A DNA stretch of 64,000 bases from Pseudoduganella violacea (GTDB lineage Bacteria; Pseudomonadota; Gammaproteobacteria; Burkholderiales; Burkholderiaceae_D): the NCBI RefSeq assembly GCF_014191875.1, contig NZ_JACHXD010000023.1:1-64000 (forward strand), in the 5' to 3' direction. Shown here one piece after another: positions 32,543 through 40,692 of the stretch. The notes under the pieces are model-generated. The model had not been told where the DNA came from. It ran no database searches and was given only the letters and a program-made list of their open reading frames with translations. The position numbers were made by a program, and so were the translations under genes. The stretch's first letter is position 1. Each line of letters opens with the position of its first letter.

Positions 32543-33744
32543 TGCTGCGCCATCTGCTCAAACTGATCTGGAAACGCAAGAGCCGCAACCTGATGCTGAG
32601 CGCCGAGATTCTGCTCGCCTTTCTCATCGTCTTCGCCATCGCCGCCTTTGCCGCGCGCAACTACCAGCTCTACCATCTGCCGCTGGGCTTCGACCACCGT
32701 GCGTTGTGGTCGGTGACGCTCCGGCCGTCCGACAATGCGCCGATCGATCCGGCCAGCGGCATCTACACGCAATTGCGCGGCAGCCTGCAGAGCCTGCCCG
32801 AAGTGGAGCAACTGGCCTTCCTCACCTTCTCGCCCTACCGTACGGCCCGCATGAGCGGCACGGTGGCCCTGCCGGATGGCAGCCGCGCCCAGAACAGCCA
32901 TCTCCAGCTGGTCAGCGACGACCTGGCCGCGCTGGCCGGCGTCAAGCTGGTGGAAGGCCGCGGCTTTTCGGCTGCGGACGATGGCGCCGCCATGACGCCG
33001 GTGCTGATCAACCGGCGCATGGCGCACAATCTGTTTCCGGGACGTTCGGCCCTGGGCCAGCTGTATGTCGAAGTCAACCCGAATAAGGCCGAGGAAAAAT
33101 CGTTCCGCGTGGTGGGCGTGGTCGAGGACTTTCGCAGCCATGGCGAGTTCATGGCACCGGTCAACTATGTATTGAAGCGTTTCTCGCCCCTGAGCGACAA
33201 GGATGGCCCGGAAACCGTGCTGCTCAAAGTACGCCCCGGCACCGAGCGCGCTTTCGAAGCGCGCCTGGAACGCCAATTGAAACTGTTGCGCAATGACTGG
33301 CACTATGAAATCAAGCCGCTCGGCGAAATGCGCGAGGACCGGCTGCGCAGTTCCATGATCCCGCTCGCCATCTTGAGCGTGGTTGGCGCCTTCCTGCTGG
33401 CGATGGTGGCCTTCGGTCTGTTCGGCGTGCTGTGGCAGAACACCAGCCAGCGCATCCCCGAGATCGGCCTGCGCCGCGCCTTGGGCGCCAGCGCGGCCGC
33501 TATCTACCGCCAGATCATGGCCGAGCAATTGCTGCTGTCCTCGCTCGCCATGCTGGCCGGCCTGGCCTTGCTGGTGCAGCTGCCGCTCACCGGCGCGCTG
33601 GGCGAAAGCCTGAACTGGCAGGTGTTCCTGGCGGCGGCGGGGCTATCGATGCTGCTTATCTATCTGCTATCCTTGCTGTGCTCGCTCTACCCGGGCTGGC
33701 GCGCCAGCCGCCTGCATCCGGCGGCGGCCCTGCATTACGAATAA
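32542..33744 (+). CDS. FtsX/MacB-type ABC permease, second subunit
   Basis: This 400-residue protein has the same layout as the preceding permease: an N-terminal helix (about 18-40, LMLSAEILLAFLIVFAIAAFAA), a periplasmic domain (ELQSLPEVEQLAFLTFSPYRTARMSG-like start, then LINRRMAHNLFPGRSALGQLY and FRVVGVVEDFRSHGEF), and three C-terminal helices with RIPEIGLRRALGASAAAIYRQIMAEQ. The two permeases differ enough to be distinct subunits of a heterodimer. It ends 24 bases before the response regulator gene. Confidence 0.9.
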   Translation: MLRHLLKLIWKRKSRNLMLSAEILLAFLIVFAIAAFAARNYQLYHLPLGFDHRALWSVTLRPSDNAPIDPASGIYTQLRGSLQSLPEVEQLAFLTFSPYRTARMSGTVALPDGSRAQNSHLQLVSDDLAALAGVKLVEGRGFSAADDGAAMTPVLINRRMAHNLFPGRSALGQLYVEVNPNKAEEKSFRVVGVVEDFRSHGEFMAPVNYVLKRFSPLSDKDGPETVLLKVRPGTERAFEARLERQLKLLRNDWHYEIKPLGEMREDRLRSSMIPLAILSVVGAFLLAMVAFGLFGVLWQNTSQRIPEIGLRRALGASAAAIYRQIMAEQLLLSSLAMLAGLALLVQLPLTGALGESLNWQVFLAAAGLSMLLIYLLSLLCSLYPGWRASRLHPAAALHYE

Positions 33745-33768
33745 ACCAGCAAGGATAGAAGAAGATCG

Positions 33769-35163
33769 ATGGATTCTCCGCGCAAGCCCCGCATTCTGAT
33801 TATCGATGACGACAGCGCCGTGCTGGTGTCGCTGCAACTGCTGCTCAAGCAAGCCGGTTTCGAACCGCAGGGCTGCGACGATCCGCTCCAGGCGCTGGAA
33901 CTGCTGGCGCGCGAGCCCTTCGAGTTGGTGCTGCAGGATATGAATTTCTCGCTGCAGACCAGCGGCGCCGAGGGCCTGGAACTGCTGGCGCGCATCCGCC
34001 AGGACTGGCCCGGCCTGCCCGTGCTGCTGATGACGGCCTGGGGTTCGATCGCGCTGGCGGTGAAAGGCATGCAGGCCGGCGCCGCCAACTTCTTCACCAA
34101 GCCCTGGGACAATACCCAGTTGGCCGAACTGGTGCGCTCGACGCTGGCGCTGGCCGCGCCGGCGGCGCAAGCCTGTCCCTCGCGCCAGGAACTCGACGGC
34201 AAATACGATTTCCGCGCCCTCGTCGGCGAGCATCCCAAGCTGCTGCGCGTGCTGGGCACCATCGCCCAGGTGGCGGCCACGCGCGCGCCGGTGCTGATCC
34301 TGGGCGAAAGCGGCTGCGGCAAGGAACTGGTGGCCGACGCCATCCACCGCAACAGCCCGCGCGCCGCGCTGGCGCCGGTCAAGATCAATATGGGGGCCAT
34401 CACCTCCACCCTGTTCGAGAGCGAGATGTTCGGCCATGTGAAAGGCGCGTTCACCGACGCGCGCAGCGAGCGCAAAGGCCATATCGCCGCCGCCCACGGC
34501 AGCACCCTCTTCCTCGACGAGATCGGCGAATTGAACCGCGCCGACCAGGTCAAGCTGCTGCGCGTGCTGCAGGACCAGCGCTATCTGCCGGTGGGCGCCA
34601 GCCGCAGCGAGCAGGCCGACGTGCGCGTGGTGTCGGCCACCAACCGCGAGCTGGCCGAGCTGGTCGCGACCGGCGAATTCCGCGAAGATCTGTATTACCG
34701 CCTGAACCTGATCACCATCCGCCTGCCGCCGCTGCGCGAACGGCGCAGCGATATTCCACTGCTGGTGCGCCATATCACGGCCGAACTGGCGGCCAGCTAC
34801 GGCTTGCCCGATGCCCAACTGGCGCCGGCGGCGCTGGACTGGCTGGCGGCCCAGCCCTGGCCCGGCAATATCCGCCAGTTGCGCCAGACGCTGGAACGCA
34901 CCATGCTGCTGGCGGGCCGGCCGCAACTGGGCCTGGCCGACTTCCTCGCCGCCGGCCAGCACGACGAGGCGGCCGGCGCGCGCGGCCTGGGCACCGATGG
35001 CATGACGCTGGAGCAGGTCGAACGGCAAATGATCGCCAAGGCGCTCGACCAGCACCAGGGCAATATCTCGCGCGTGGCCAAGACCCTGGGCCTGAGCCGC
35101 ACCGCGCTGTACCGCCGCCTGGAACGCCACGGGCTGGGCGCGGCCGCCCAGGAAGACGCATGA
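33769..35163 (+). CDS. Sigma-54-dependent response regulator (NtrC type) with GAFTDA loop
   Basis: This 464-residue protein has a receiver domain (1-125; IIDDDSAVLV, phospho-acceptor Asp57 in LVLQDMNF), an AAA+ domain (about 140-375; Walker A LGESGCGKE, Walker B STLFLDEIGELN) and a Fis-type helix-turn-helix (about 425-460; GNISRVAKTLGLSRTALYRRLER). The loop that contacts sigma-54 reads GAFTDA at 226-231 instead of the usual GAFTGA. It is encoded in the operon that starts with a consensus sigma-54 promoter, so it probably activates its own operon. It overlaps the histidine kinase gene by 4 bases (ATGA). Confidence 0.92.
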   Translation: MDSPRKPRILIIDDDSAVLVSLQLLLKQAGFEPQGCDDPLQALELLAREPFELVLQDMNFSLQTSGAEGLELLARIRQDWPGLPVLLMTAWGSIALAVKGMQAGAANFFTKPWDNTQLAELVRSTLALAAPAAQACPSRQELDGKYDFRALVGEHPKLLRVLGTIAQVAATRAPVLILGESGCGKELVADAIHRNSPRAALAPVKINMGAITSTLFESEMFGHVKGAFTDARSERKGHIAAAHGSTLFLDEIGELNRADQVKLLRVLQDQRYLPVGASRSEQADVRVVSATNRELAELVATGEFREDLYYRLNLITIRLPPLRERRSDIPLLVRHITAELAASYGLPDAQLAPAALDWLAAQPWPGNIRQLRQTLERTMLLAGRPQLGLADFLAAGQHDEAAGARGLGTDGMTLEQVERQMIAKALDQHQGNISRVAKTLGLSRTALYRRLERHGLGAAAQEDA

Positions 35164-36569
35164 GCCTGCGCGGCAATCTGGCCAGCCTGGGCCGGCGTTT
35201 CTCGCTCTACCTGATCGTGCTGCATGCATTGCTGTTCGGCCTGGCCGTACTGCTGCTGCGCGAACGGCCGCTCTTCTTTCTCGGCGCCGAGGCGCTGATC
35301 CTGGCCAGCCTGGTGCTCGGCATCGGCCTGAGCCGGCGCGCGCTGGAGCCGCTGGGCTATACGGCCCGCTTCCGCGACTTGCTGCAGGAGCAGAACTACG
35401 CGGCGCGCCTGCTGCCGGGCAGCGGCAGCGAACTGCAGGAACTGGCGGCGCTGTTCAACAGCCTGCTCAGCAGCCTGCACCAGGAGCGCCTCAAGCTGGG
35501 CGAGCAGCAAGGCTTTCTCGACCGCCTACTCGAAGCGACACCAAGCGCCGTCATCGTGCTCGATTTCGACGGCAAGATCAGCCTGATGAACGCCTGCGCC
35601 CAGAGCCTGCTGGCACTCGACGCGGCGCCCGGCAAGCCGCTGCGCGCCTGGCTGACCGGCGAAGCGCGCTGCCTGGGCGAAGCGGGCAGCGCGGCGCAGG
35701 CGCGCAGCCTGGCGCTGCTGGCCGCGCTCGATGCGTTGCCGGCCGGCGAAAGCCGCCTGTTCAGCGATCCGGACGGGCGGCGCTACCGCGGCCAGCGCGG
35801 CCAGTTCTTCGACCGCGGTTTCGCCCGCCATTTCCTGCTGATCGACGAGCTGACCGAGGAACTGGAAAACTCGGAACGCGCCACCTATGAAAAACTGGTG
35901 CGCGTGCTGGGCCATGAAGTCAACAACACCGTCGCCGCCACCGGTTCCGTGCTCGATTCCCTGCTCTATTACCGCAGCCAGCTGACCGAGCGCGACGGCG
36001 AAGACTTCGGCACGGCGATCAATGCCGTGAAGCGGCGCAATGCGCGCCTGGGCGAATTCATCGAACGCTTCACCCGCATCGTCAAGATGCCGGCGCCGGA
36101 ACTGCGCCCGGCCTCGCTGCAGGCGATCGCCGAGGACATCCTGTGGCTGTACCGCGAACCCTGCCGCAGCCGCGGCATCGCGCTCGGCTGGGAGGTGTGC
36201 GAGGAGATCGCCGCGCTGCCGCTCGACAGCCAGTTGCTGGAACAGGCGCTGCTCAACATCGTCAAGAATGCCATGGAGGCGGTGGAAGAATCCATGCGCG
36301 ACAGCGGCCAGGCCAGCGGCTATGTGCGCCTGGCGCTGCGGCGCGAAGGCGGCGGCGCCCGCCTCAGCATCGCCGATTCAGGCGGCCGCCTGGGCCTGGT
36401 GCCGCCGGGCCAGCTGTTCGCGCCCTTCTTCAGCACCAAGAAGGAAGGCCAGGGCATCGGCCTGCTCTTCGTGCGCGAGGTGCTGACGCGGCACGGCTTC
36501 CCCTACCGCCTGGCCGTCGCCCCCGACGGCGCCACCCGTTTCGATATCTGGTTGCCGGCCGCCGCCTGA
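35160..36569 (+). CDS. Membrane histidine kinase paired with the sigma-54 activator
   Basis: This 469-residue sensor has two closely spaced N-terminal membrane helices (about 15-33 and 38-56) with almost no periplasmic loop. A HAMP-like linker, a PAS-like domain (about 120-215; ATPSAVIVLDFDGKISLMNACAQSLL) and a dimerisation helix with the phospho-acceptor His in RVLGHEVNNTVAATGSVLD (about residue 252) follow. The ATPase domain shows ALLNIVKNAMEAV, LSIADSGG and FFSTKKEGQGIGLLFVREVL. With so little exposed sequence, it probably senses a signal in the membrane or cytosol, or the state of the ABC complex. It would phosphorylate the regulator at Asp57. Confidence 0.9.
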   Translation: MSLRGNLASLGRRFSLYLIVLHALLFGLAVLLLRERPLFFLGAEALILASLVLGIGLSRRALEPLGYTARFRDLLQEQNYAARLLPGSGSELQELAALFNSLLSSLHQERLKLGEQQGFLDRLLEATPSAVIVLDFDGKISLMNACAQSLLALDAAPGKPLRAWLTGEARCLGEAGSAAQARSLALLAALDALPAGESRLFSDPDGRRYRGQRGQFFDRGFARHFLLIDELTEELENSERATYEKLVRVLGHEVNNTVAATGSVLDSLLYYRSQLTERDGEDFGTAINAVKRRNARLGEFIERFTRIVKMPAPELRPASLQAIAEDILWLYREPCRSRGIALGWEVCEEIAALPLDSQLLEQALLNIVKNAMEAVEESMRDSGQASGYVRLALRREGGGARLSIADSGGRLGLVPPGQLFAPFFSTKKEGQGIGLLFVREVLTRHGFPYRLAVAPDGATRFDIWLPAAA

Positions 36570-36656
36570 TCTGCCGGATGGCAGGCCGCTTTGCCGCGCC
36601 GACAATTTGCAGAATTCGGCTAGCATTCCTTCGACGTCCCACCATAAAGGATCGCG

Positions 36657-37421
36657 ATGGAACAGAAATGGCCGCAACAGCTCTGGGTGGTCCGGCACGG
36701 CCAGAGCGCCGGCAATGTGGCGCGCGACGCCGCCGAAGCCGCGTCCGGCTTGCTGATCGATATCGCCGAGCGCGATATGGACGTGCCGCTGTCCACGCTG
36801 GGCCAGCAGCAGGCGCAGGCGCTGGGCCTGTGGTTCGGCGCCCTGCCGGAAGACGCGCAACCGACGGTGCTGCTGTTCTCGCCCTATCTGCGGGCGCGCG
36901 CCACGGCCGAAGCCATCCTCGAACATTTGCCGCGCGGCGAGCTGCTGGCCGTAAACGCCGACGAACGCCTGCGTGAAAAGGAGTTCGGCATCCTCGACCG
37001 GCTGACGCCGCTGGGCATCGCCGAGAAATATCCCGAGCTGCACGCGCAGCGCCGCCACGTGGGCAAGTTTTATTTCCGGCCACCGGGCGGCGAAAGCTGG
37101 TGCGATGTGATCCTGCGCCTGCGCAGCGTGCTCGACACCGTCACCCGCGAATACCGGCGCGAACGCGTGCTCATCGTCGGCCACCAGGTCATCGTCATGT
37201 GCTTGCGCTACCTGCTCGAGCGCCAGGACGAGGCCAGCATCCTGGCCACCGACCGCGCCGCCGATGTGCCGAACTGCGGCGTCACCTCTTACCGCTTCAA
37301 TCCGGCCTTGGGCAAGCAGGGCAAGCTGGAGCTGGACCTGGTGAATTTCCTGGCGCCGCTGGAAGCGCGCGGCACGCCCATCACCGCCACGCCGGACGTG
37401 CCGGCCGCGCCCAAGTCCTGA
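36657..37421 (+). CDS. Histidine phosphatase superfamily protein (phosphoglycerate mutase-like)
   Basis: This 254-residue protein has the RHG motif LWVVRHGQSAGNV near the N-terminus with the phospho-acceptor His. LSTLGQQQAQALGLWF, SPYLRARATAEAI, LREKEFGILDRLTPLGI and the second catalytic His in VLIVGHQVIVMCLRYLLE follow. The family includes phosphoglycerate mutases and many broad phosphatases; the substrate is not predictable. GGAT/AAGGA lies upstream of the ATG. It begins 87 bases after the kinase gene and precedes the NAD(P)HX dehydratase gene by 9 bases, so those two likely form an operon. Confidence 0.88.
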   Translation: MEQKWPQQLWVVRHGQSAGNVARDAAEAASGLLIDIAERDMDVPLSTLGQQQAQALGLWFGALPEDAQPTVLLFSPYLRARATAEAILEHLPRGELLAVNADERLREKEFGILDRLTPLGIAEKYPELHAQRRHVGKFYFRPPGGESWCDVILRLRSVLDTVTREYRRERVLIVGHQVIVMCLRYLLERQDEASILATDRAADVPNCGVTSYRFNPALGKQGKLELDLVNFLAPLEARGTPITATPDVPAAPKS

Positions 37422-37430
37422 GGCCGCGCC

Positions 37431-38384
37431 ATGGACCGCCCACCGCCCACGCCCGCCGCCGCACCGGCCGACACCGTCGAGCTCGATACGGCGGCGCTGC
37501 GCGCCTGGCCGCTGCCGCAGCCGCAGCCCGACAGCGACAAGGAGGTGCGCGGCCATGTGCTGGTGGTGGCCGGTTCGCGCGAGATCCCGGGCGCGGCGCT
37601 GCTGGCCGCCACGGCCGCCTTGCGCGCCGGCGCGGGCAAGCTCAGCGTAGCGACCGCGGCCAGCGTGGCGCCGCAACTGGCGCTGCTGCTGCCCGAGGCG
37701 CGCGTGCTGGGCCTAGCGGAGACCGCGAACGGCGGCTTCGCGCTGGAGGGCGCGCGCCGCATTAGCGAGCTGGCCGGCCAGGCCGATGCCTTGCTGCTCG
37801 GCCCCGGCATGCAGGACGAAGCCGCCACGGCCGAGCTGGTGCATGCCCTGCTGCCGCGTTTCAGCCACTGCCGCGTGATCCTCGACGCCACCGCCATGGC
37901 CGTGGTCCATCCGCGCGGCGAGCCGCATCTGCTGGCCGATCCCGTGGACTGGGAACACTTCCGCTTCGCCACGCCGGTGCTGTTGACGCCGCACGCGGGG
38001 GAACTGGCCCGCCTCAGCGGCGCGGCCAAGGAAGCAATTGTGCAGGATCCGTATGCCGCCGCCACCCGCGCGGCGGCACGCTGGAATGCCGTGCTGGCGC
38101 TGAAAGGCGCGACCACGGTGCTGGCCGCCCCCGGCGGCGAACTGTGGCGCCATCGCGGCGGCAATACCGGTCTGGCCAGCTCCGGCTCGGGCGATGTGCT
38201 GGCCGGTCTGATCGCCGGACTGGCGGCGCGCGGCGCGACGCTGGCCCAGGCGGCCGCCTGGGGCGTTGCCCTGCATGCGGCGGCGGGCGAGCAGTTGGCC
38301 TTGCGGGCCGGCACGCTCGGCTACCTGGCGCGCGAAATCGCCGCCGAAATCCCCGCCCTGCTGCGCAGTCTCGCGCCGGACTAA
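37431..38384 (+). CDS. nnrD: ADP-dependent NAD(P)H-hydrate dehydratase (NnrD domain only)
   Basis: This 317-residue ribokinase-like enzyme repairs hydrated NAD(P)H. It shows GHVLVVAGSREIPGAALLAATAALRAGAGKLSVAT, the DALLLGPGM segment, CRVILDATAM, LLTPHAGELARLSG, VLALKGATTVLAAPGGELW and the C-terminal signature NTGLASSGSGDVLAGLIAGLAARG. The epimerase (NnrE) half, fused in E. coli YjeF, is absent here. It follows the histidine phosphatase gene by 9 bases. Confidence 0.92.
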   Translation: MDRPPPTPAAAPADTVELDTAALRAWPLPQPQPDSDKEVRGHVLVVAGSREIPGAALLAATAALRAGAGKLSVATAASVAPQLALLLPEARVLGLAETANGGFALEGARRISELAGQADALLLGPGMQDEAATAELVHALLPRFSHCRVILDATAMAVVHPRGEPHLLADPVDWEHFRFATPVLLTPHAGELARLSGAAKEAIVQDPYAAATRAAARWNAVLALKGATTVLAAPGGELWRHRGGNTGLASSGSGDVLAGLIAGLAARGATLAQAAAWGVALHAAAGEQLALRAGTLGYLAREIAAEIPALLRSLAPD

Positions 38385-38453
38385 AGCGGCGTGCAAGCAG
38401 CCGCCCGCGCGGCGGCCCATCTTTACCGTAGCGACTCTTCGAAAGGACTTATC

Positions 38454-38996
38454 ATGGCACCGTTGAAATCCACCCTCCCCTATTGGCGCGGCGCCCTGGC
38501 CGCGGCGCTGGCAGCCGTACTGGCAGGCGGCTTGCTCAGCGCCTGCAAAAACCGCGACGTCGACACCACCAGCGGCCCGACCGCGGGCAGCCCGGCCACC
38601 ACGCCGAGCGGCACCACGGGCGGCACCACACCCGATACCGGCGGCACCGGCACGGCCACCTCGCCCGCTTCGCCCAGTTCGCCTACCGCGCCGGACAATA
38701 CGTCCCAGCCCGGCACCGGCACCCCCGATACCACGCCATCGTCCGGCGGCAGCAGCACCACGCCCCCCACCGGCAGCAGCGGCACACCGGGCAGCTCCGG
38801 CACGTCCGGCAGCGGCGGCAGTTCAGGCACCTCGGGCAGTTCTGGCTCCTCGGGCACTTCCGGCAGTTCTGGCACCTCCGGCAGTTCCGGAACCTCGGGC
38901 AACTCGGGCACCTCCGGCACATCAGGAACGTCCGGCAGCTCCGGCACCATGCCGGCCACGCCGCCGCGCGACGACAAAAAACCGCCACGCTACTAA
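38454..38996 (+). CDS. Lipoprotein with Ser/Thr/Gly/Pro low-complexity repeat
   Basis: This encodes 180 residues from the ATG at 38454 (AAAGGA 6 bases upstream). The signal ends at a lipobox (LAGGLLSACKN), so the protein should be lipid-anchored. Everything after the cysteine is low-complexity: first Thr/Pro/Gly-rich, then about 50 residues of SGTSG/SGSSG repeats, and a charged C-terminus (RDDKKPPRY). No folded domain is visible; it may be an extended linker or spacer on the cell surface or in the periplasm. The final RDDKKPPRY is the only non-repeat part. Confidence 0.72.
   Translation: MAPLKSTLPYWRGALAAALAAVLAGGLLSACKNRDVDTTSGPTAGSPATTPSGTTGGTTPDTGGTGTATSPASPSSPTAPDNTSQPGTGTPDTTPSSGGSSTTPPTGSSGTPGSSGTSGSGGSSGTSGSSGSSGTSGSSGTSGSSGTSGNSGTSGTSGTSGSSGTMPATPPRDDKKPPRY
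38792..38946 (+). repeat. Imperfect in-frame repeat encoding SGTSG/SGSSG units
   Basis: The lipoprotein gene here contains many tandem copies of a 9-base to 18-base unit related to GGCAGTTCTGGCACCTCC, varied at synonymous positions. Such tracts expand and contract by slippage, so the protein length likely varies among strains. Confidence 0.75.
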
Positions 38997-39019
38997 GCAC
39001 CGCCCCTTGGCCGCGGCAT

Positions 39020-39056
39020 AAAAAAAGCCGGCGCCTCCCGCGGGAGGATGCCGGCT
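39020..39056 (-). terminator. Rho-independent terminator of the fadL-like gene
   Basis: On the minus strand AGCCGGC..CTCC and GGAG..GCCGGCT pair around CGCG, and a run of seven T follows. It lies 46 bases beyond the stop of the gene at 39103-40518. Confidence 0.85.
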
Positions 39057-39102
39057 GTTGCGCGCTGCGCCTTGGCCTGGGCCAAAGCGCGCAGGCGTTC
39101 GC

Positions 39103-40518
39103 TTAGAACTGGTGGTTGTACGCCACGCCCAGCAGTTGCAGGTGGGTCTGGTAAGTACCTTTGGTCAGTTCGCCGTTGCCGGTGCAGTTGTGCATCAGCG
39201 GGCTGCAGTTGTTGCGGTAGTTGGTGTTACCATCCTTGAAGGCCAGGTAGCTGTAAGCCAGGTCGATCGACGATTTTGGCGTCAGCTTGTAGTTCAAGCC
39301 CAGGGACAGCTGGTTGCGGTCGCTGTCCGGCAGGGCGGCGTGGCGCAGCTCGTCGCTGCGCACCGGCGCCTGGTCGTGGGCGATGCCGCCGCGCAGGGTC
39401 AGCTTGTCGTCGAACTTGTAGTTCGCGCCCAGCGACACGCGCCAGGTGTTTTTCCAGTTCTGGCGGATCACCTCATCGCCTTCGCCGGTGTCGACGAACT
39501 GGATGTTCAAGTCTTTCAGACGCGAGTGGCGGGTCCAAGTCACGTCAGCCATGCCGGCCCACTTGTCGTTGAACTGGTGGAAGGCGTTGACGGACAGGGT
39601 TTCCGGCGTGCGCAGCTCAACCAGGGCGGGCGAGTTTTTCTTGCGCGAAGCCGCTTGCAGCACCTTGTTGACGACCGGATCGGCCGTCACGCTGGAGAAG
39701 TCCCAGGTCGCGCCGCCTTTCAGCTTGTGCGAGATGGAAGAGCGGTAAGCGATACCGAAACGGGTGTCCTTGTCCAGGCTGAACAGATAGCCCACATTGA
39801 AGCCGAAGCCCCAATCCTTGCCGTTCATGGTGGCGTGGCCATCTTGCGCGGTGCGCAGCGCGGCCGGATTGCCGCCCAGGGCAGCGATCTGCTGGGCCAT
39901 CGCGCCGCTGGCGCCGCTGGCGACCAGGGCTTGCACCGAACCGGGCACGTCCACGCCCTGGCCCAGCTTGGCTTTCATGAACTCGGCGCTGATGCCGAAG
40001 CCGAAGGCGTGCTGCTCATTGAGCTTGAACGAAGCCGATGGGTTCAGGGTGATCGATTCGAGCTTGATATTGGTCAGCGCGTAGCGGCCGGACCAGTTGT
40101 TGTCGTAATCGATTTTGGTGCCGTAAGGCACGAACATGCCCATGCCGACGGTCCATTGCTGGTTCAGCTGGTGGCTCAGGTAGAACGAGGGCGCGGCCAC
40201 GGCGTTCGGCGCGTAGTCGCCCTGGGTCTGCAGGCCGCCGGTCGAGGTGCCGGTGAAGCGCTTGGAGCCGCTGTCGGCGAACGTCGAGTGCGGGACGACG
40301 ACGGTCAGGCCGCCGGTCGCCTGCGTGCCTTGCAGGCGGCTCAGACCCGCAGCATTGGAAAAGAGGGTGGACGCGTCGGCCGCTTCCGCGCCATTGGCAT
40401 CGGCCGTGCCTTGGGCGCCGACGCTCTGGGAACCGAAACGGTAGCCGGATGCGGCCGCATTCAGGGAGGCGGCAGCCAGGGCAGCCGCGATGATCAGGGA
40501 CAGAGTGTTCTTATTCAT
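39103..40518 (-). CDS. fadL: OmpP1/FadL/TodX-family outer membrane protein
   Basis: This 471-residue protein has a signal peptide (MNKNTLSLIIAAALAAASLNAAAS, cleavage before GYRFG) and the family opening SGYRFGSQSVGAQGTADANGAEAADASTLFSNAAGLSRL, with the NPA-like NAAG plug motif. Alternating amphipathic strands follow, ending VAYNHQF with the C-terminal aromatic needed for barrel insertion. The family forms 14-stranded channels that pass hydrophobic compounds such as long-chain fatty acids or aromatics across the outer membrane. Its substrate may link to oleate hydratase encoded 12 kb away, which is only inference. It is monocistronic. Confidence 0.9.
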   Translation of the reverse strand: MNKNTLSLIIAAALAAASLNAAASGYRFGSQSVGAQGTADANGAEAADASTLFSNAAGLSRLQGTQATGGLTVVVPHSTFADSGSKRFTGTSTGGLQTQGDYAPNAVAAPSFYLSHQLNQQWTVGMGMFVPYGTKIDYDNNWSGRYALTNIKLESITLNPSASFKLNEQHAFGFGISAEFMKAKLGQGVDVPGSVQALVASGASGAMAQQIAALGGNPAALRTAQDGHATMNGKDWGFGFNVGYLFSLDKDTRFGIAYRSSISHKLKGGATWDFSSVTADPVVNKVLQAASRKKNSPALVELRTPETLSVNAFHQFNDKWAGMADVTWTRHSRLKDLNIQFVDTGEGDEVIRQNWKNTWRVSLGANYKFDDKLTLRGGIAHDQAPVRSDELRHAALPDSDRNQLSLGLNYKLTPKSSIDLAYSYLAFKDGNTNYRNNCSPLMHNCTGNGELTKGTYQTHLQLLGVAYNHQF

Positions 40519-40640
40519 ATGTATTAAGTCTCACTATTTTCACGGGTATGTCGGATCGCCGACGGCAGGAAAGCCGCCGCGAACCGCGAGCATACACCAT
40601 AAAATAAGAACGTACGTGCAAAAAAGTTAGGCAGCCAAAA

Positions 40641-40668
40641 AACAAAAGGGACCGCAGTCCCTTTTGTT
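40641..40668 (-). terminator. Rho-independent terminator of the RND efflux operon
   Basis: AACAAAAGGGAC-CGCA-GTCCCTTTTGTT is a perfect 12-bp hairpin. On the minus strand it runs into TTTTGTTTTTT. It lies 24 bases beyond the stop of the RND transporter gene. Confidence 0.85.
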
Positions 40669-40692
40669 GCAAGCTTGCTACCCAGTAACTTC

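Noticed and set aside
38480..38977. Minus-strand frame with PEVPELPEVP repeats opposite the lipoprotein
   Set aside because: It is the complement of the SGTSG-coding repeat; the plus strand has a ribosome binding site, lipobox and signal peptide.
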